From Cardinalis cardinalis (Eukaryota > Chordata > Aves > Passeriformes > Cardinalidae), in NCBI GenBank assembly GCA_014549065.1, contig JACDOX010000004.1, forward strand, positions 1,429,195-1,493,194: DNA of 64,000 bases, given 5' to 3'. The position numbers and the translations under genes were made by a program. Below are positions 25,101 to 37,201 of this stretch, one piece after another (position 1 is the first letter of the stretch; each line of letters opens with the position of its first letter). The notes under the pieces were generated by a model. The model made no database searches and was not told where the DNA came from. It was given only the letters and a program-made list of their open reading frames with translations.

Positions 25101-28100
25101 ACTCAGTTTCATACAAGAGGAGAAAAAAACCAAGACAATAAAGTCCAAATCTTCACTATTTCTAGTCTAATTTATTTTTTATGAATTCAAATGATGTGTG
25201 AAATAGAATACAGACTGTCTTGAAAAGGTGAAGTTATGAACTATGACTATGCAAGCAGAAAAAGCAACCAGCTTCCAAAGAATTTTCAGGGAAATATCAG
25301 AAATATCAATCTGTTTTCCTTGCACATTCAGGATTGGCTTTTGAATAGGTTTAGATTTGTAGATTCCTAGAAATTGTGGGGAGAAGTAAAGCTTAATGGT
25401 CTGATGAAAGTTCACATTGTAACTATTCAAAACTTCTGTTAGTTACCCCTTACTCCTTTGAAATACCTTTCATGGAAGAAGCCCTCTATAGATGAGCAGG
25501 AATCCATAGAGATAATGGGATCTGCCTCCATGGAAAAGTTCACAAACCAGGGTCACTGATGCTTATTAAAGTTTACTGGAAGAGTGCTATTAACTAAATC
25601 AATATTCACTCTTCATTAATACAATGTGCACCTCTACAGCAACTGTTTGTCTCTGGGAGTATTGATTTGCGACCACTCGACCCCTCATTTTTCCTGTGTT
25701 TCTCTATGATAGGAATATTTATGCCTCTCACTTAGTCCATTGCTTTGTAGTTAGAAAAACACAAATAGAGTGAAAGATGTGCGGTTTGGTGACTACAAGA
25801 CACATGCCATCACCTTATTCCACTCAGTCAGGAGTCCCCTGTAATACTTACTGCTGGTTATAAACAGGAATCTCAGCCTCTCTGAAAATCATTGCTGGGA
25901 ACACTTCAGCAATTTTATAAATCAAATATGTTTCATTAAGAGATGAAACAGTAGCTTACATTCCAAGCATTTGTATTGTTGGTAAAGCTGTCATCCCTGG
26001 GTTGTTGTAAACATCCATTACTGAAGGTAATGGGCAGGTTATGTGCATTCTGTTCAGTTACAGGTACCATGAGCTCTCCTCCTTTCACCATTTGATTTTC
26101 TCAATGCATTGAGATAATTCAAACCAGGCTCTCTGTGTGTGCAGGTTTGTGCAAGAGAGGGAGAAGGGATGAATGGACCATAAGAGTGGTGTCAAAGAAT
26201 TGTCAAGGTTTTTATGGGAAGAAAAGAAAAACAAGCCATGTTGTATAGGGGTATAATCCTTGTGTAGTCTTCATACCCCAACAAGCCTTAAATTTCCAAA
26301 GGTAGAGGTAAAAGAGAGAAAAAAAAATTTTTTTTTAGGCCATACTCATTTATGCCAGTGTGTGTTTTGAACAAATGTGGGAATGGTTAGGGGTGGATGG
26401 ATTATGAGCATTCTATTGGAAAACAACCCAGCACGGCATGTGTCTTCCAGCAAAACCAGGTTCAGCTGTGCTGGGTGTAATTGTCAAAAGGTGTAAGGAA
26501 GGGAAATGTGCATGTTGGGCTCTCTTATAACTTTCTTGAGCTCTGTGTAGTATACAATTTTTGTTAAGTCTATTCAAAAAGGGCTGGTTTTGGACATGTT
26601 CTCTTAGAGAAAGCAGATGTACAGGTACCCCTCAACATAGGCCAATTAGGAAAAAGTGAAAAGAGATGGCAAAGCCTGTTACTTGAGGGATGCATTCCAG
26701 ATAGACAAACAGAGTTGAAAGTGCACCTTGTTCTGAGGCTAGCTCTGAGGCTAGCACAAATATTCAGTGCAGATATAAGCAAAGTCATAAGAAAAATTGA
26801 ACAGCCAATGATACAAATATTAGTATTTTCCTTGTTGTGTTTACCATTACATTTTTTAAGTTTTGAGTTGTTTTGGGGGTTTCTTGGCTGTTTACTTCTG
26901 AACTGATCTGAGATAAATATGGCCACATTCTCTCTTTCTTATTGGAACAATGTGGTTGATATGACCCGTATGACAAACTTAGACTCTCTTTAATGAAAGA
27001 GGATAGGAAGGATTGCCTTTATGTGCAACAACAGAAAGTGATGACATCCCTTTTATTTTCAAGACTGCACATGCTGCTGAAAATTGAGGACTTTATGAAT
27101 CTNCTTGCTTTATATATCTCTGTGCGGTAGATATTGAAAGTGTATTGAAATCTTATAATTTTATTTCTTCTAATCTTGAGGACTTCTGCTGTGCTTTTGT
27201 TTTCTCTAAAATGAATTCGACTACTTCTGTGTGATTTTTTATCACAGCTGATAAAATTGTTTTCACACTGAAGAATAAATAAATCTGGGATTTGTGTGTA
27301 TGGAAGAAATATTCTGGGTTTGCAATAAAAACACTCCTCATAAAAGTTTTGTTATCACTTCTGACATGCTGAGGAATCTTTTGAAAGCTCCAATCATCTA
27401 AAGTTTTCTGCCTAAGTAAAATGAGATATGTTTATAAAAAAGGTTGTTCAGGTTTTAAAATTTAAGGTAAAAACTGGAAGCATAATGGAAAAATGCATGT
27501 TTATTTCCAGATAAGCTAAGGTGAACTTTGATGGAAGTGAAGAGACAGCAGTTGGACAAATAAATCACCCTTCTCTCTCAACGTGTGAATATGTGACCAA
27601 GGGTAGACTGGCATTCTTACATTACAGTCTACTCACTCTGAAGACATGGTCTAAACACCTTTAAAACCTTTCTCAGAGGTAAATGCCTCTACCAAGCTAT
27701 TGAAGAGAGATTGATTGTAAGGCTCCCATTAGCCTTATTTAGTGTTATGGTTAAATTCCCACAAGTGACTTTGAAAACTTACTCTGCAAAACTGAATTAT
27801 TTTGGGTTGTCTAACCGTGAGAAGAACTACTCACCAAGGAATTCTGCAAACATAATAATTGGAGCATTAATTTACTTGTCTCCTTGAACCAATAAATTGT
27901 TTCCTATTTGCACATACTATGATTTGCTATACACTCATTCTTCCACAGATTCTTTTTCCCTGAATTATTAAGCATTTATCTTCCAACATTCAAACCCCCA
28001 ATTATAATGCTAAATTGATTTAAAGGATTTTTATGCATCTATTTATTTCTGTTTAAAGCTCCCTGTTGAAAAACAAAACAAACATTTTACTATAGTCCCA

Positions 28101-29965
28101 AACCCAGCAATGGCAAAAACCCCTATGGTTTGTTTCTACTATGGTTTGTTCTACAAGGTACTGAGTTTCCGCACNTTTCTTTCTAACCTTCTTCAGCTGA
28201 ATTTTTCCCTTGTACTTTGCTAATGTGTTGCTGAAAATAAAGAAAAAATATGTTTGGAAGACTGGAATATGCTTATCACCTTAATACTTCATGCCCATAA
28301 TTCAAAAATTTTCCAAAGATGCCTGGACACTTCTCTATTTGTTCACAGCTCAGCAGAAACAGAAATCCTGTGTTGGAAGACAAATCCAATAAAAAAGAAT
28401 TTCTGTACTTTAAGTTCCAAAAGCACCAGGAAATTAATCTTTTTATTTTCATGTAAAATCTTCTGCCTTGCAGTTTATCATAAATTTCAAGATTTGAAGA
28501 GTTTGTATTAATCTGCTTGTCTGTTTATACACAGACTTATTTTGAAATTATTTTCTTCTTTGTTAAGTCTTTGAATAACAAAATTCTAGGAGTCAATTTG
28601 CTATATTTCTGTGAATGTGGAGCAAAGTACTTTATTATCTATTTTGTCAGAGTTAAACTGATGCATGAATATGGTTAGCAGCTGCTTAAAAACCATTGAT
28701 TTTTAAAAAAGCTATAATCCAATTAATCTCTCAACATTTGCCTTACTTGGATTTTTCAAGCAAAAGTTAACCTCAAAATTGCTTTTGAGGCTTGTAGCAA
28801 AATATTTTACTTAGCTTTTCTGTTGATATCATTTTTCTAGGGCATGTANTCCTGTTCAGAGAAGGACATAACAATTGCTAGTTCAATGACACCTGAAACT
28901 TGCAGTNTTAGCTCAGATCTATTTATTTAAAAAATAAACCCCTTCTATTGCAGTTTGTGCTTTGTGGCCTAGTTTCATCACAAAAGGTGAAAAAAATGGC
29001 TTTAGCAGACTTTAAATGAAAATGTATTCCTTAGCAAAAATGAAAGAATCTGGACACCAGCAGCACAATATGGTTTAGAAATGAAAGGATTTTACTTGTG
29101 CAGAACAAAAATAATTGCATTTTTTATTGATTTTTCTTAATNCAGTCAGCATACTGTTTCAACCACTAATAAATGGCACTCCAATTTAAAATTATGTAAT
29201 TGAGTAAAGTCATCTAAGCTATTATTATGGCAATAGTACTGTCACTGATAAACTCAGTGTTTCTTAGACATAAACTTTTCTCCAAATGCTAATAAAATTC
29301 TATATAGCTTATCGTATTATATCCTGTCAGAAGAGGAAATTCAGTGNCAAAATCAAAAATGTTTCACTGATGAAAACAGAAGGGAGCATGTTGAGAGAAA
29401 ACAAGAATATAATCCTTGAGAATTTGTTTCAATTTCATGAAAATGTCATTGGTTGTAAACTTTACAGGGTAACAGGTTTTAATTTCTATCTTTTTAAAGC
29501 AGATTATTTTGCACTTTAAGCATACAATTTTTTACATTGAATTTCTTCTTTATTACTAAGCTTGTAGTTCTTTTGGCCAGGAAAGAAAACTAAGATAAAA
29601 AATATTGAGTCACTGACACCTTGGAGTATTTAAAAGACAAAAATNAATGTAGTAGTGAACATCTAACTTGGTAATTTGAATGTATTAAGAAAAGTTTATG
29701 TCATTCATGTGCAGAGTTGTAGCTTTGAGGTAAAAAAATANATATAATCTCAATTTCCTTTTAAGGTTTGTACGAGCTTTGGAAAAATCAGGACAAGTTC
29801 TTTGGAATAATTTGAAACAAACTTCAGAAATCACTGCATCCTTTTTTACTATAACATTGTATGTTGTGTGCTTCATGAAAAAATAGAATGAAGAAAAGCA
29901 GAAATCCTATAAGTTAGCTCAGCCCCTGCGAGCTGCAACTTCAATCATGAAAGTCTGTCTGATGG
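19164..29965. other. Long unique AT-rich spacer
   Basis: About 10.8 kb with no gene, LINE or LTR that I recognise. The longest frame is 118 codons (minus, 26570-26926) with no domain. Poly-T or poly-A runs occur near 19923-19937, 20826-20837, 23191-23205 and 23709-23725. A 12-bp direct duplication (TCTGAGGCTAGC twice) lies at about 26732-26755. No CpG-rich segment stands out. Confidence 0.65.
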
Positions 29966-30130
29966 NNNNNNNNNNNNNNNNNNNNNNNNNNNNNNNNNNN
30001 NNNNNNNNNNNNNNNNNNNNNNNNNNNNNNNNNNNNNNNNNNNNNNNNNNNNNNNNNNNNNNNNNNNNNNNNNNNNNNNNNNNNNNNNNNNNNNNNNNNN
30101 NNNNNNNNNNNNNNNNNNNNNNNNNNNNNN
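29966..30130. other. Assembly gap of 165 n
   Basis: The only run of unknown bases longer than a few positions. It is bordered by CTGATGG on the left and TGATGGG on the right, so the same hexamer TGATGG touches both edges. That may mean the true gap is a short tandem repeat or that the two contigs overlap. Any frame crossing it is meaningless. Confidence 0.98.
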
Positions 30131-30480
30131 TGATGGGTAAGAAAATACTACTTTAAATAATCTTTTTGCCTTTCTTAAGTCTCTTAAACTGCTGAAGAGT
30201 AGCATNTTTCTCATCATATCATCTACTATAATATGGTCAAAGCTGTTATATAAACCCTGTCCTGAAGACTTTTTGTAGTTCTGGACTTGATGCACTAACT
30301 ATAGCACCTGAGATTTCCTCCTGGTAAGAAGGCATCTTCAGTGATTTGGAACATTTCCAAAGTTTGAAATTTTAAGCCAGGTGGACTTAAACCTTTTCAA
30401 ATATGCAAACCAAAGCCATGCTGTGGCTTGAACACTGTCCTGTTCTATGTACTGACTACAGACACATTCCTGACACAGAC
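30131..30480. other. Short spacer right of the gap
   Basis: Nothing recognised apart from the minisatellite that begins at its right end. A 113-codon minus frame (30338-30679) exists only because a 10-bp repeat keeps all frames open. Confidence 0.6.
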
Positions 30481-30532
30481 CTGACCAGCGCTGACCAGTA
30501 CTGACCAGTACTGACCAGTACTGACCAGTACT
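30481..30532. repeat. Minisatellite, 10-bp unit, 5 copies
   Basis: Five consecutive units CTGACCAGTA (the first reads CTGACCAGCG), followed by CT of a sixth. The last four units are identical, so the array is young or kept uniform. Likely polymorphic in copy number. Confidence 0.95.
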
Positions 30533-31062
30533 AGGTGGAGTTGTCTCTAGGAGCCTGGTTAGGGCAACCCAAGGGCCAGTAGTTTTCACATGTACAGAGA
30601 CCTTTCTTGAGAATATCAGAGAATTTAGCTGTACAAATACCTGCTGATCACATATGCCATTTTTCCTCACCATCTGCAAATTATGTATCTAATTTTATTT
30701 ACTAGTACAGAGACACCTAGAAGATCAGACAGAAATCAGGTGAGCTACNGTTTAGAAATATTACCATTTTTGTACAATGTTTTCCCTGAAAGAAAAATAT
30801 TGCAAGAACCCAGCTTGTGAAACACTATTAAACTTGCACGTGGTACTATCAAAAACCACAAGAAACTGATGAAAAAGGGCTTGAAGAGGTTATCTACTTT
30901 AGGCAAGATCAGCTATATCATACCTTACAGTTGTCTATTTTACTGACTGAAATCTTTTTAATGAGTCTACAAGCTCTCTGGCACCACATTCTAGTATTAC
31001 ACCATCCCAACACTTGGAAAGCATCTAAAATGCATCTCTCTTGCTGCAGGCTTAGGTTCATC

Positions 31063-31089
31063 ATCTATCTGTCTATCTATCTATCTATC

Positions 31090-31132
<43 letters not shown>

Positions 31133-31134
31133 AT
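31063..31134. repeat. TCTA tetranucleotide microsatellite
   Basis: About seventeen TCTA/ATCT units with two interruptions (a G at 31071 and a CA step at 31089-31090). The long uninterrupted part is about 31091-31132. It makes the Ile-Tyr-Leu-Ser repeat seen in an 88-codon plus frame, which is an artefact of the array. A typical polymorphic marker locus. Confidence 0.97.
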
Positions 31135-33354
31135 AGATGCATCTTCCTTCAGTCTTTCTTTATCTATATTAAACAGCACTCCTTCAGCCATTTCTAATAA
31201 GCAAGATTTTCAAGATAATTCTTGTTGCTATATGCTGGTGTCTGTCCATCTGCTTTACACCTTTCCTTAAATACTGTGCAAANTTGCCCAGTTTTCTAGC
31301 TCAGGAATTGCATGTATTCAAGATGACCACCAGGTTTCATAGATGATGTTGCAACCATACTGTGTGATCTGGTATTTGTTCAAATTGTCACTTACTGAAA
31401 CCCTAACTAATTCATATTAGAGTCTAGACAGTTGTTCCCTGTCTTACATTTGTGNATTTATCTGATTCTAGGGTCAGCACACCAAGTATTAACCATTTAA
31501 TTTTATAAATTCTTAGTTTTGTCTATTATTAATTGCAAAGGCAGTGTTACTCTTTCCCTGTAGTGTTGTGTAGAGAAGGTGGTAGTGNCCAGATGCTACC
31601 ATAGCATACTCAGAAGAAAAATTCCACTTTATTTGCAATTAAAAAAAATTGACTTAAACACAAGACTGTCTTTTGCNAAGTGTGTTACTTCCTAAGGGTA
31701 CTATTTCTAAGAACTGTGTGAATTGTTTATTAATGGAGTGTACTGCACAAGATTTAAAAGGTGTGATTATTGCCCTGTTCCTGGATGAATTGCAATTAAA
31801 TACTCATTTTATGTGTAAATNGTATCTTAAGTATTGTGGCTCTCATTTCTGTTGCAGTTGTCATGGTTTTCAGAATTATTTGTGAACATAAAATACATGT
31901 GNAAGTTGCTTATTCTTACTCCAATGAATAAAATAAATTTAACATTTTAACTGCTTTCATATAATTTACTTAGGAATGTTGCTAAGTGTATGGAATATTG
32001 CTGTCCTCATGTAAGAAATGTTTGGAGCTCCNAGCACTTACTGGCAAGGGTGAATTTTTTAATTATTTGGTGTTTCTTTCTCCCTGAATCTTGCATAAAC
32101 TATATAAGGATTAATGGCTCTGTAAATTGTATATATCTGTTTCTAGTTCACCTGCATCTCAGTGCNCCAGTATGCAGTACAATACTGTAATTATGGAATT
32201 CAAAAATAATTATATGTTTGGCCTAAATATAATGTATATTTAGACATGGAGACTGGGAATTGTTACAGTCTGTTGTTTCAAACATTTATAATCACTNTGG
32301 TAAGCAATTACCTTGCATCTATTTACACAGTTTCAGAATTCTTACTGCTGTGAATGAGAAAGGAACTCCACTTGACATTTGAGGACATGCTGCATAGAAT
32401 AAAGGTCCTCTTACTGTTAAGAAGGTCATGACAAGTCATTGTATGTTGGTCTAATGATCTGTGTCACTTTTGTAATTGGTATTTGAAAAGTTTTATCATA
32501 ACAGTGCATAGAGATTCACCAAAAAAAAGTTTGAAAAATTACTGTAGTCTAGAAATAATATGTATATAATCCACCCATCTACTTTGGTTTATGCTCTCAT
32601 CTCTTGACCTGAAAAAGGAAATGGTAGAAAGGCACACTTTATTAAATTAAAATCCTAGTGGTTTTATTTTATATACTTTGGAGAATTGTGCTTAAATTAC
32701 TATCAACAATTATGTTAGGTCAATAATCAAAGACTCCACTTAAGATCTGACCTTATTTATGATAAGTATGTAGCAGTGAATTTAAATACCTTTCCAAAAT
32801 CTTGGTAAAAGGCTCAATTCTTATAATTTTAAGGGCCATTGATAATTATAGTTACATAAGTAATTGCTGAAAGTAGTTTACTTTTAATAATGCTTACACT
32901 GAACACTGAGTGTTAAATAATAAATGACTGTACACTAAATGACTNATGAAAATTTATTTTTATTATATTTCTGAATCATCTAAGGGGGGAAAATTCATGT
33001 AAAGGGCTGCTGAATATTCTCCCTTTATGTTCTAGTCAAAATATGAACTTACATATGCAGTTGCTAGCTGAAGTATATATGCTTTGTAAGGAAGGGTTTG
33101 ATACTTATATCTTGAAAACACATTATTTCCATATGATTAGATTCTGTTTACAAAGTAGCTTTCAGAAAAAAAGACAAACACCGTGAACAGACAGCTCACT
33201 TTGGGGAACTTGCAATTTAATCTATTGTCAGCTAACACAAAGTCTTAATTACTGATTTGTACGTTGAGAGAAAAGATAAAAAACAACACAAAAAGACCAC
33301 AAAGATAGCAACTATTTATGGAACACCTTTCCTTCCCTCCCTCATGCTCAGCCT
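31135..33354. other. Unique AT-rich spacer
   Basis: No coding frame or repeat recognised in about 2.2 kb. Frames are at most about 70 codons. Confidence 0.65.
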
Positions 33355-33560
33355 AAGCCACAAGCTCCTTTTGCAGTGGCGCCTTTCTGCAGAGGCGCCA
33401 TGGGCTCCCTGCCTGCAGAGTTTGGGACATGGTGGACAGTCTGCATTGGCACCAGCTCTGGATGGAGCCAATGGTGCCCAGCACGGGCAAGTTATGGACA
33501 TCCCCAGAGAGAGCAACCAAACCCTGCTGTTTGTGCCTGCTTTAGTGCCTACTTTCTTTT
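33355..33560 (-). mobile_element. GC-rich island, possibly a diverged LTR fragment
   Basis: About 200 bp with higher GC and CpG than its surroundings. It contains the short inverted repeat GGCGCC...GGCGCC (33379-33384 and 33395-33400) and, downstream, paired GCATTGGCACC / GGAGCCAATGGTGCC motifs. Read on the minus strand, GAGCCCATGGCGCCTCTGC resembles a segment of the ERVL-like LTR family found at 11,993 and 52,874, but the match is patchy. Frames are open on both strands (101 codons plus, 66 minus) because of base composition. Alternatives are an isolated exon or an unrecognised repeat. Confidence 0.25.
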
Positions 33561-33954
33561 GATCTGTATGAGATATTAAAAAAGTTTCACATGGTGGTCT
33601 ATGAAATTCTATGTGGTCTTAATTTGACTTCTTTTGATAGCTATGGGCAGTCCTTCACATTCTATAGTTTTTATATGGAATGAAGCACCCTATTCTAAAT
33701 TTTCTGTTTAGGAGGAGAGGAGTGTATTAATGTGCTGGTGTGCTTTCTTACATGCTAATTCATGGTAAGCTTGGAGAATGGTTTGGGGAACCNCAAGAAT
33801 TCCTCTAATGTGTCGGTCCAGGCTTGACTCTAAGCAGATTTAGAAAGTGCAGAGAGGCAGAAATTTTGGCTTAGTGTGAAGTAAGATTTACTCAAGCTAA
33901 TCTTTGGCATAGACCTTCCACAGTGNTATACAACTTCTCCTTGGTGAAGAAAGA
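33561..33954. other. Spacer
   Basis: Ordinary AT-rich sequence between the GC-rich island and the CR1 scrap; nothing recognised. Confidence 0.6.
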
Positions 33955-34000
33955 ATGGTTTGGGTTAGAAGGGGCTCTAAAGATAATCTAGAAGGAAGGG
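33955..34000 (-). mobile_element. CR1 LINE scrap, minus strand
   Basis: TGGTTTGGGTTAGAAGGGGC followed by TCTAAAGATAATCTAGAAGG is the complement of the CR1 segment just inside the 3' tail. About 45 bp are recognisable; the tail and the rest are lost or too diverged. Confidence 0.65.
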
Positions 34001-36854
34001 AACTCTATCTGTCAACATTTTCCTAAGCAAAATCAGTTATAGGTTTATAATTTTCTTTTTCACTGCATNAGGCAATCTGGCCATGCTGCCTGGGAGGACA
34101 AATACTTAGCANGATCTAACCTCAGACACTTGGGCATCTTGTTTTCAGGGAATGTCTGTTTCTTACCTTACTCATCAGCAGTGCGTTCACTTCTTCTGGG
34201 ACTTGACCCTCAATTTTTTACCACCTGTCCAGAAGAGACGGGAATACATAATTTCCCAAATCAGCATGGAAGGTTGTGGAATGGGAAGATGTTATTGTGG
34301 TGTCAAAACCATGTGCAAAGAAGCAAGAAGCCTTTAAATTACAACTGTTATCTCTTCATGTTTGTTAAAGTTCAGTGAAGGAAAGGCTTGCCTCTCTCAT
34401 GCTGCTGACACATTGTATTTATTTCTTTTCATAAGCAGGTGCTTTGCCTGAAGAAAGCTGAAAACATAAGCAGAGCACCTGCTGAAGAAATTAAATAAGC
34501 ACGCTATAATAACCTGAACTTGTGAGTCAAGCTCTTTTACTTACTTTTGATTTCCATCAGCAACTTACAGCCTTTAAAATTGAATTTCAGTTTGCAAAGC
34601 TACTTCTTTTAATGGATTGCTCATCCTGGCAAGCACTGCACTCCAAATATTGTATCCAATATTAAACTGTAATGACCTTAAACTGCATGTGAGGAATCTT
34701 TTTATCATACATAAAAACCTTTTCAGAACTTTTTATTGCCTGTGGCTGAATACTCTTCTGTTCTATGTTTTCTGACAGGATACAGAAAAACATAGNGGGT
34801 AAATTTTCTGGATGGTAGGGCTAAATTCTGCATTAAATAGCTAAAGTTATTTCTTTATTTACTGTTGTAAACCCACTGTAACTCATTGCAAGCCTTTCAG
34901 AAAGGAGGTTCAACAGCACAGAAACAGCTGAACATCTAAATGAGAACTTGAAATGTCTATAAAATATCCTCCATGGATACCTTGCTATGCAATTTCCATG
35001 CTACAGNGAGGGTGATGACAGGTTTTGTTAACAGGGACAGGCAACTGTGGGAACACGTGTGAAGGCTTTCTTCACCTACATATAGATTTCTACAAAGATG
35101 TTCAGAAACAGTGNGTGTTAAACTGAGCCAAAGCAGACATGCAGTTGCTCGGATTAGTGCAGTCTGGTGTTTTGAAGTGCAGCTTGTACTGGCTTTGATC
35201 ATTTATATTTGTCAGAGCTGCCAGGTACCACTTTATAAAGAAGTCTGGCAATGCCCAGAAGTTGTTCAAAATCAAACCATCAATGGGCTCCTCTTTCATC
35301 TGTTTTAAGTCACTTGAAATGGAATAATCTTGATCCAAGATAGCCAGACAGATTTTCTTTATAATTGAAGAAAATAGATGCCTTTATAAAATAATTTGTC
35401 TCATCAGGTTTTAATTGCAACTTTGAGAGATGTGAGCTGTTCTCTGTTGGTATCTATTTCTTCTTATTTACTGTAAATAGACTTTCTACAAGACAGTAAG
35501 AGACTTGAAAATCTTGCTGTGGACCCCTACTAACTAAAATGATGTTAATCTCAATTGATGATAATAGAATTGAAATTATTTCAATTTGACAACTGTTCTT
35601 CTGCAAGCAGGATCTATGCAGGATAGGACAGATATGGAATCAATCAATCTCAAAGTGAGCTGAAAATGTAAGAATTTTGGCACTTTTTCCTTAAAGTTGG
35701 CTAGAAATGTGGAGTTCAGAAGAACTTTCTCAGTAAAACACATCAGGCATCAGGGCTATGTCTTCTGCTTAAATCTGGAAGAAATATTTAAGTCTGACCC
35801 ATATCACATTCTGGGATGACCACCTGGCATATAAGGTGTAGGAGTGTTACCCACAAAANCTCTGCTCTTTTGTGCAGCACTCATTTTGAAGTGTGTGAGC
35901 TGAAAGTGGTTTTGCAGGCAAGTTAAGGAAAGAAAGGTTTCACATACTTAGCTGTGTTTTGGAGAATGAAGGGCCCAGCTTTATCAAGACTCATGTAGGT
36001 GTCATTGGTTAAAACTACTGAAGTTTAAGTGTATGGTAAGTTTTTTTTTGTTGTTTTTTTTTTCGGTGGGTTTTCTCCCCCTCTTTTAACTGGTGGAAAC
36101 ATGGATGCATGAGGAACTTCTGTTCATCCTGGGCTGCTGTAATTTAGCTCTGAGACCATGTAGTTTTCTTAATTTAGGAAGTAATGGGTCCATGTTCCTT
36201 CATGATTGTGAACAATATAAGTTAGTAATATTCTTTCCTAGATTTAGCATAACAAAAAATAAACCTAAAAAACCCAANCTTTTGTAAAATTGCCCTCAGC
36301 ATTTCTTGCCTTGTAATGCCATTAAGAGTCCCTTAGTTTCAGAGAAAAATGACTATATTCATTGCTCTAAAGTATGTGAATTCTTTGCCTGTTTTTGGAG
36401 TCCTCCTGCAGAAAAGAAGAAAATGCTAGATGTTTCTTTTTACTGCTCTAGTCCCAATTTATAAAGCTTAAGTATGTCTATATTTCAAACTAGATTCTTA
36501 TCCATGTAATAGACTTTCAAATGAATTACACTTCAAATAAAAGTGAAGAATGAGCATAGGTGGTTATAAATGAGAAATCAAAACATGCAAATAATGTTTG
36601 GTATAAAATAACGGATTATACTGACAAACTGTACTTAACAGGCCTATAATTTATACTCATGCTATAGATTAATGAAAAGTAGTAATNGTTGGATTTATTT
36701 TTCTTCCTTTGGAATGGAACTGCTTTTCTAATCTCTCTTGCTTCTGCTAGATACTGAAAGGTAGGCTAGTCNGTAGGAATCCTGAAGTAATAAAATNAAC
36801 AGTATTTCACAAACACATTATTTTAAATTCAAGTGAGGGGTGTCCATTAGACGC
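34001..36854. other. Unique AT-rich spacer
   Basis: No gene or large repeat seen in about 2.8 kb. T-rich tracts lie near 36041-36063. The short frames at 34130-34378 and 34152-34337 overlap each other and lack recognisable content. Confidence 0.65.
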
Positions 36855-37201
36855 TGTGGAGGNNGAAGACAGAGTCAGCAGTAACTCCTGGAATGGCCAG
36901 AGTGTGCAGTCTCCAAATTGCTTCTTAGGAAAGTGGAATTGTGTTCACATCTAGACAGTGCCTCGTATCCATGTTTAGGTGAACATGGCAATGTTTGGAG
37001 GCATAAGTTTGTGGAACTCCAGCACCCATTCAGACACAGGTTTGCCGTGTTCCTCTGCTCTTGCCTGGTAAGGACGGCAAGTATCTTGCTTTCTCCTGAC
37101 GTGACACTAAGGAATAAAAATGTCTGCTCTGTGTGCAGCATAATAAAGGCTTGTGCCATGGCCCATAACACCGCGAATGTGTGGGTCTACTTATTCTAAC
37201 A
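36855..37201 (+). mobile_element. Retroviral-type LTR, about 347 bp
   Basis: The segment begins TGTGGAGG and ends TCTAACA, giving the TGT...ACA termini expected of an LTR. In order it holds a CRE-like TGACGTGA (37098-37105), AATAAA at 37113-37118 and again at 37142-37147, then GGCTTGTGCCATGGCCC and a U5-like end with GTGTGGGTCTACTTATTCTAACA as separate blocks. Length and layout fit LTRs of avian ERVK or alpharetrovirus-related elements. No primer-binding site or internal region follows, so it would be a solo LTR. Six-base flanks (AGACGC left, GGCAGT right) do not match, which weakens the exact ends. The frames of 93-98 codons on both strands here are shadows. Confidence 0.6.

Noticed and set aside
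26570..26926. 118-codon minus frame with a short hydrophobic run
   Set aside because: No domain recognised, a local 12-bp duplication lies inside it, and other frames on the opposite strand are equally open.
30931..31197. 88-codon frame with an Ile-Tyr-Leu-Ser repeat
   Set aside because: Direct translation of the TCTA microsatellite.
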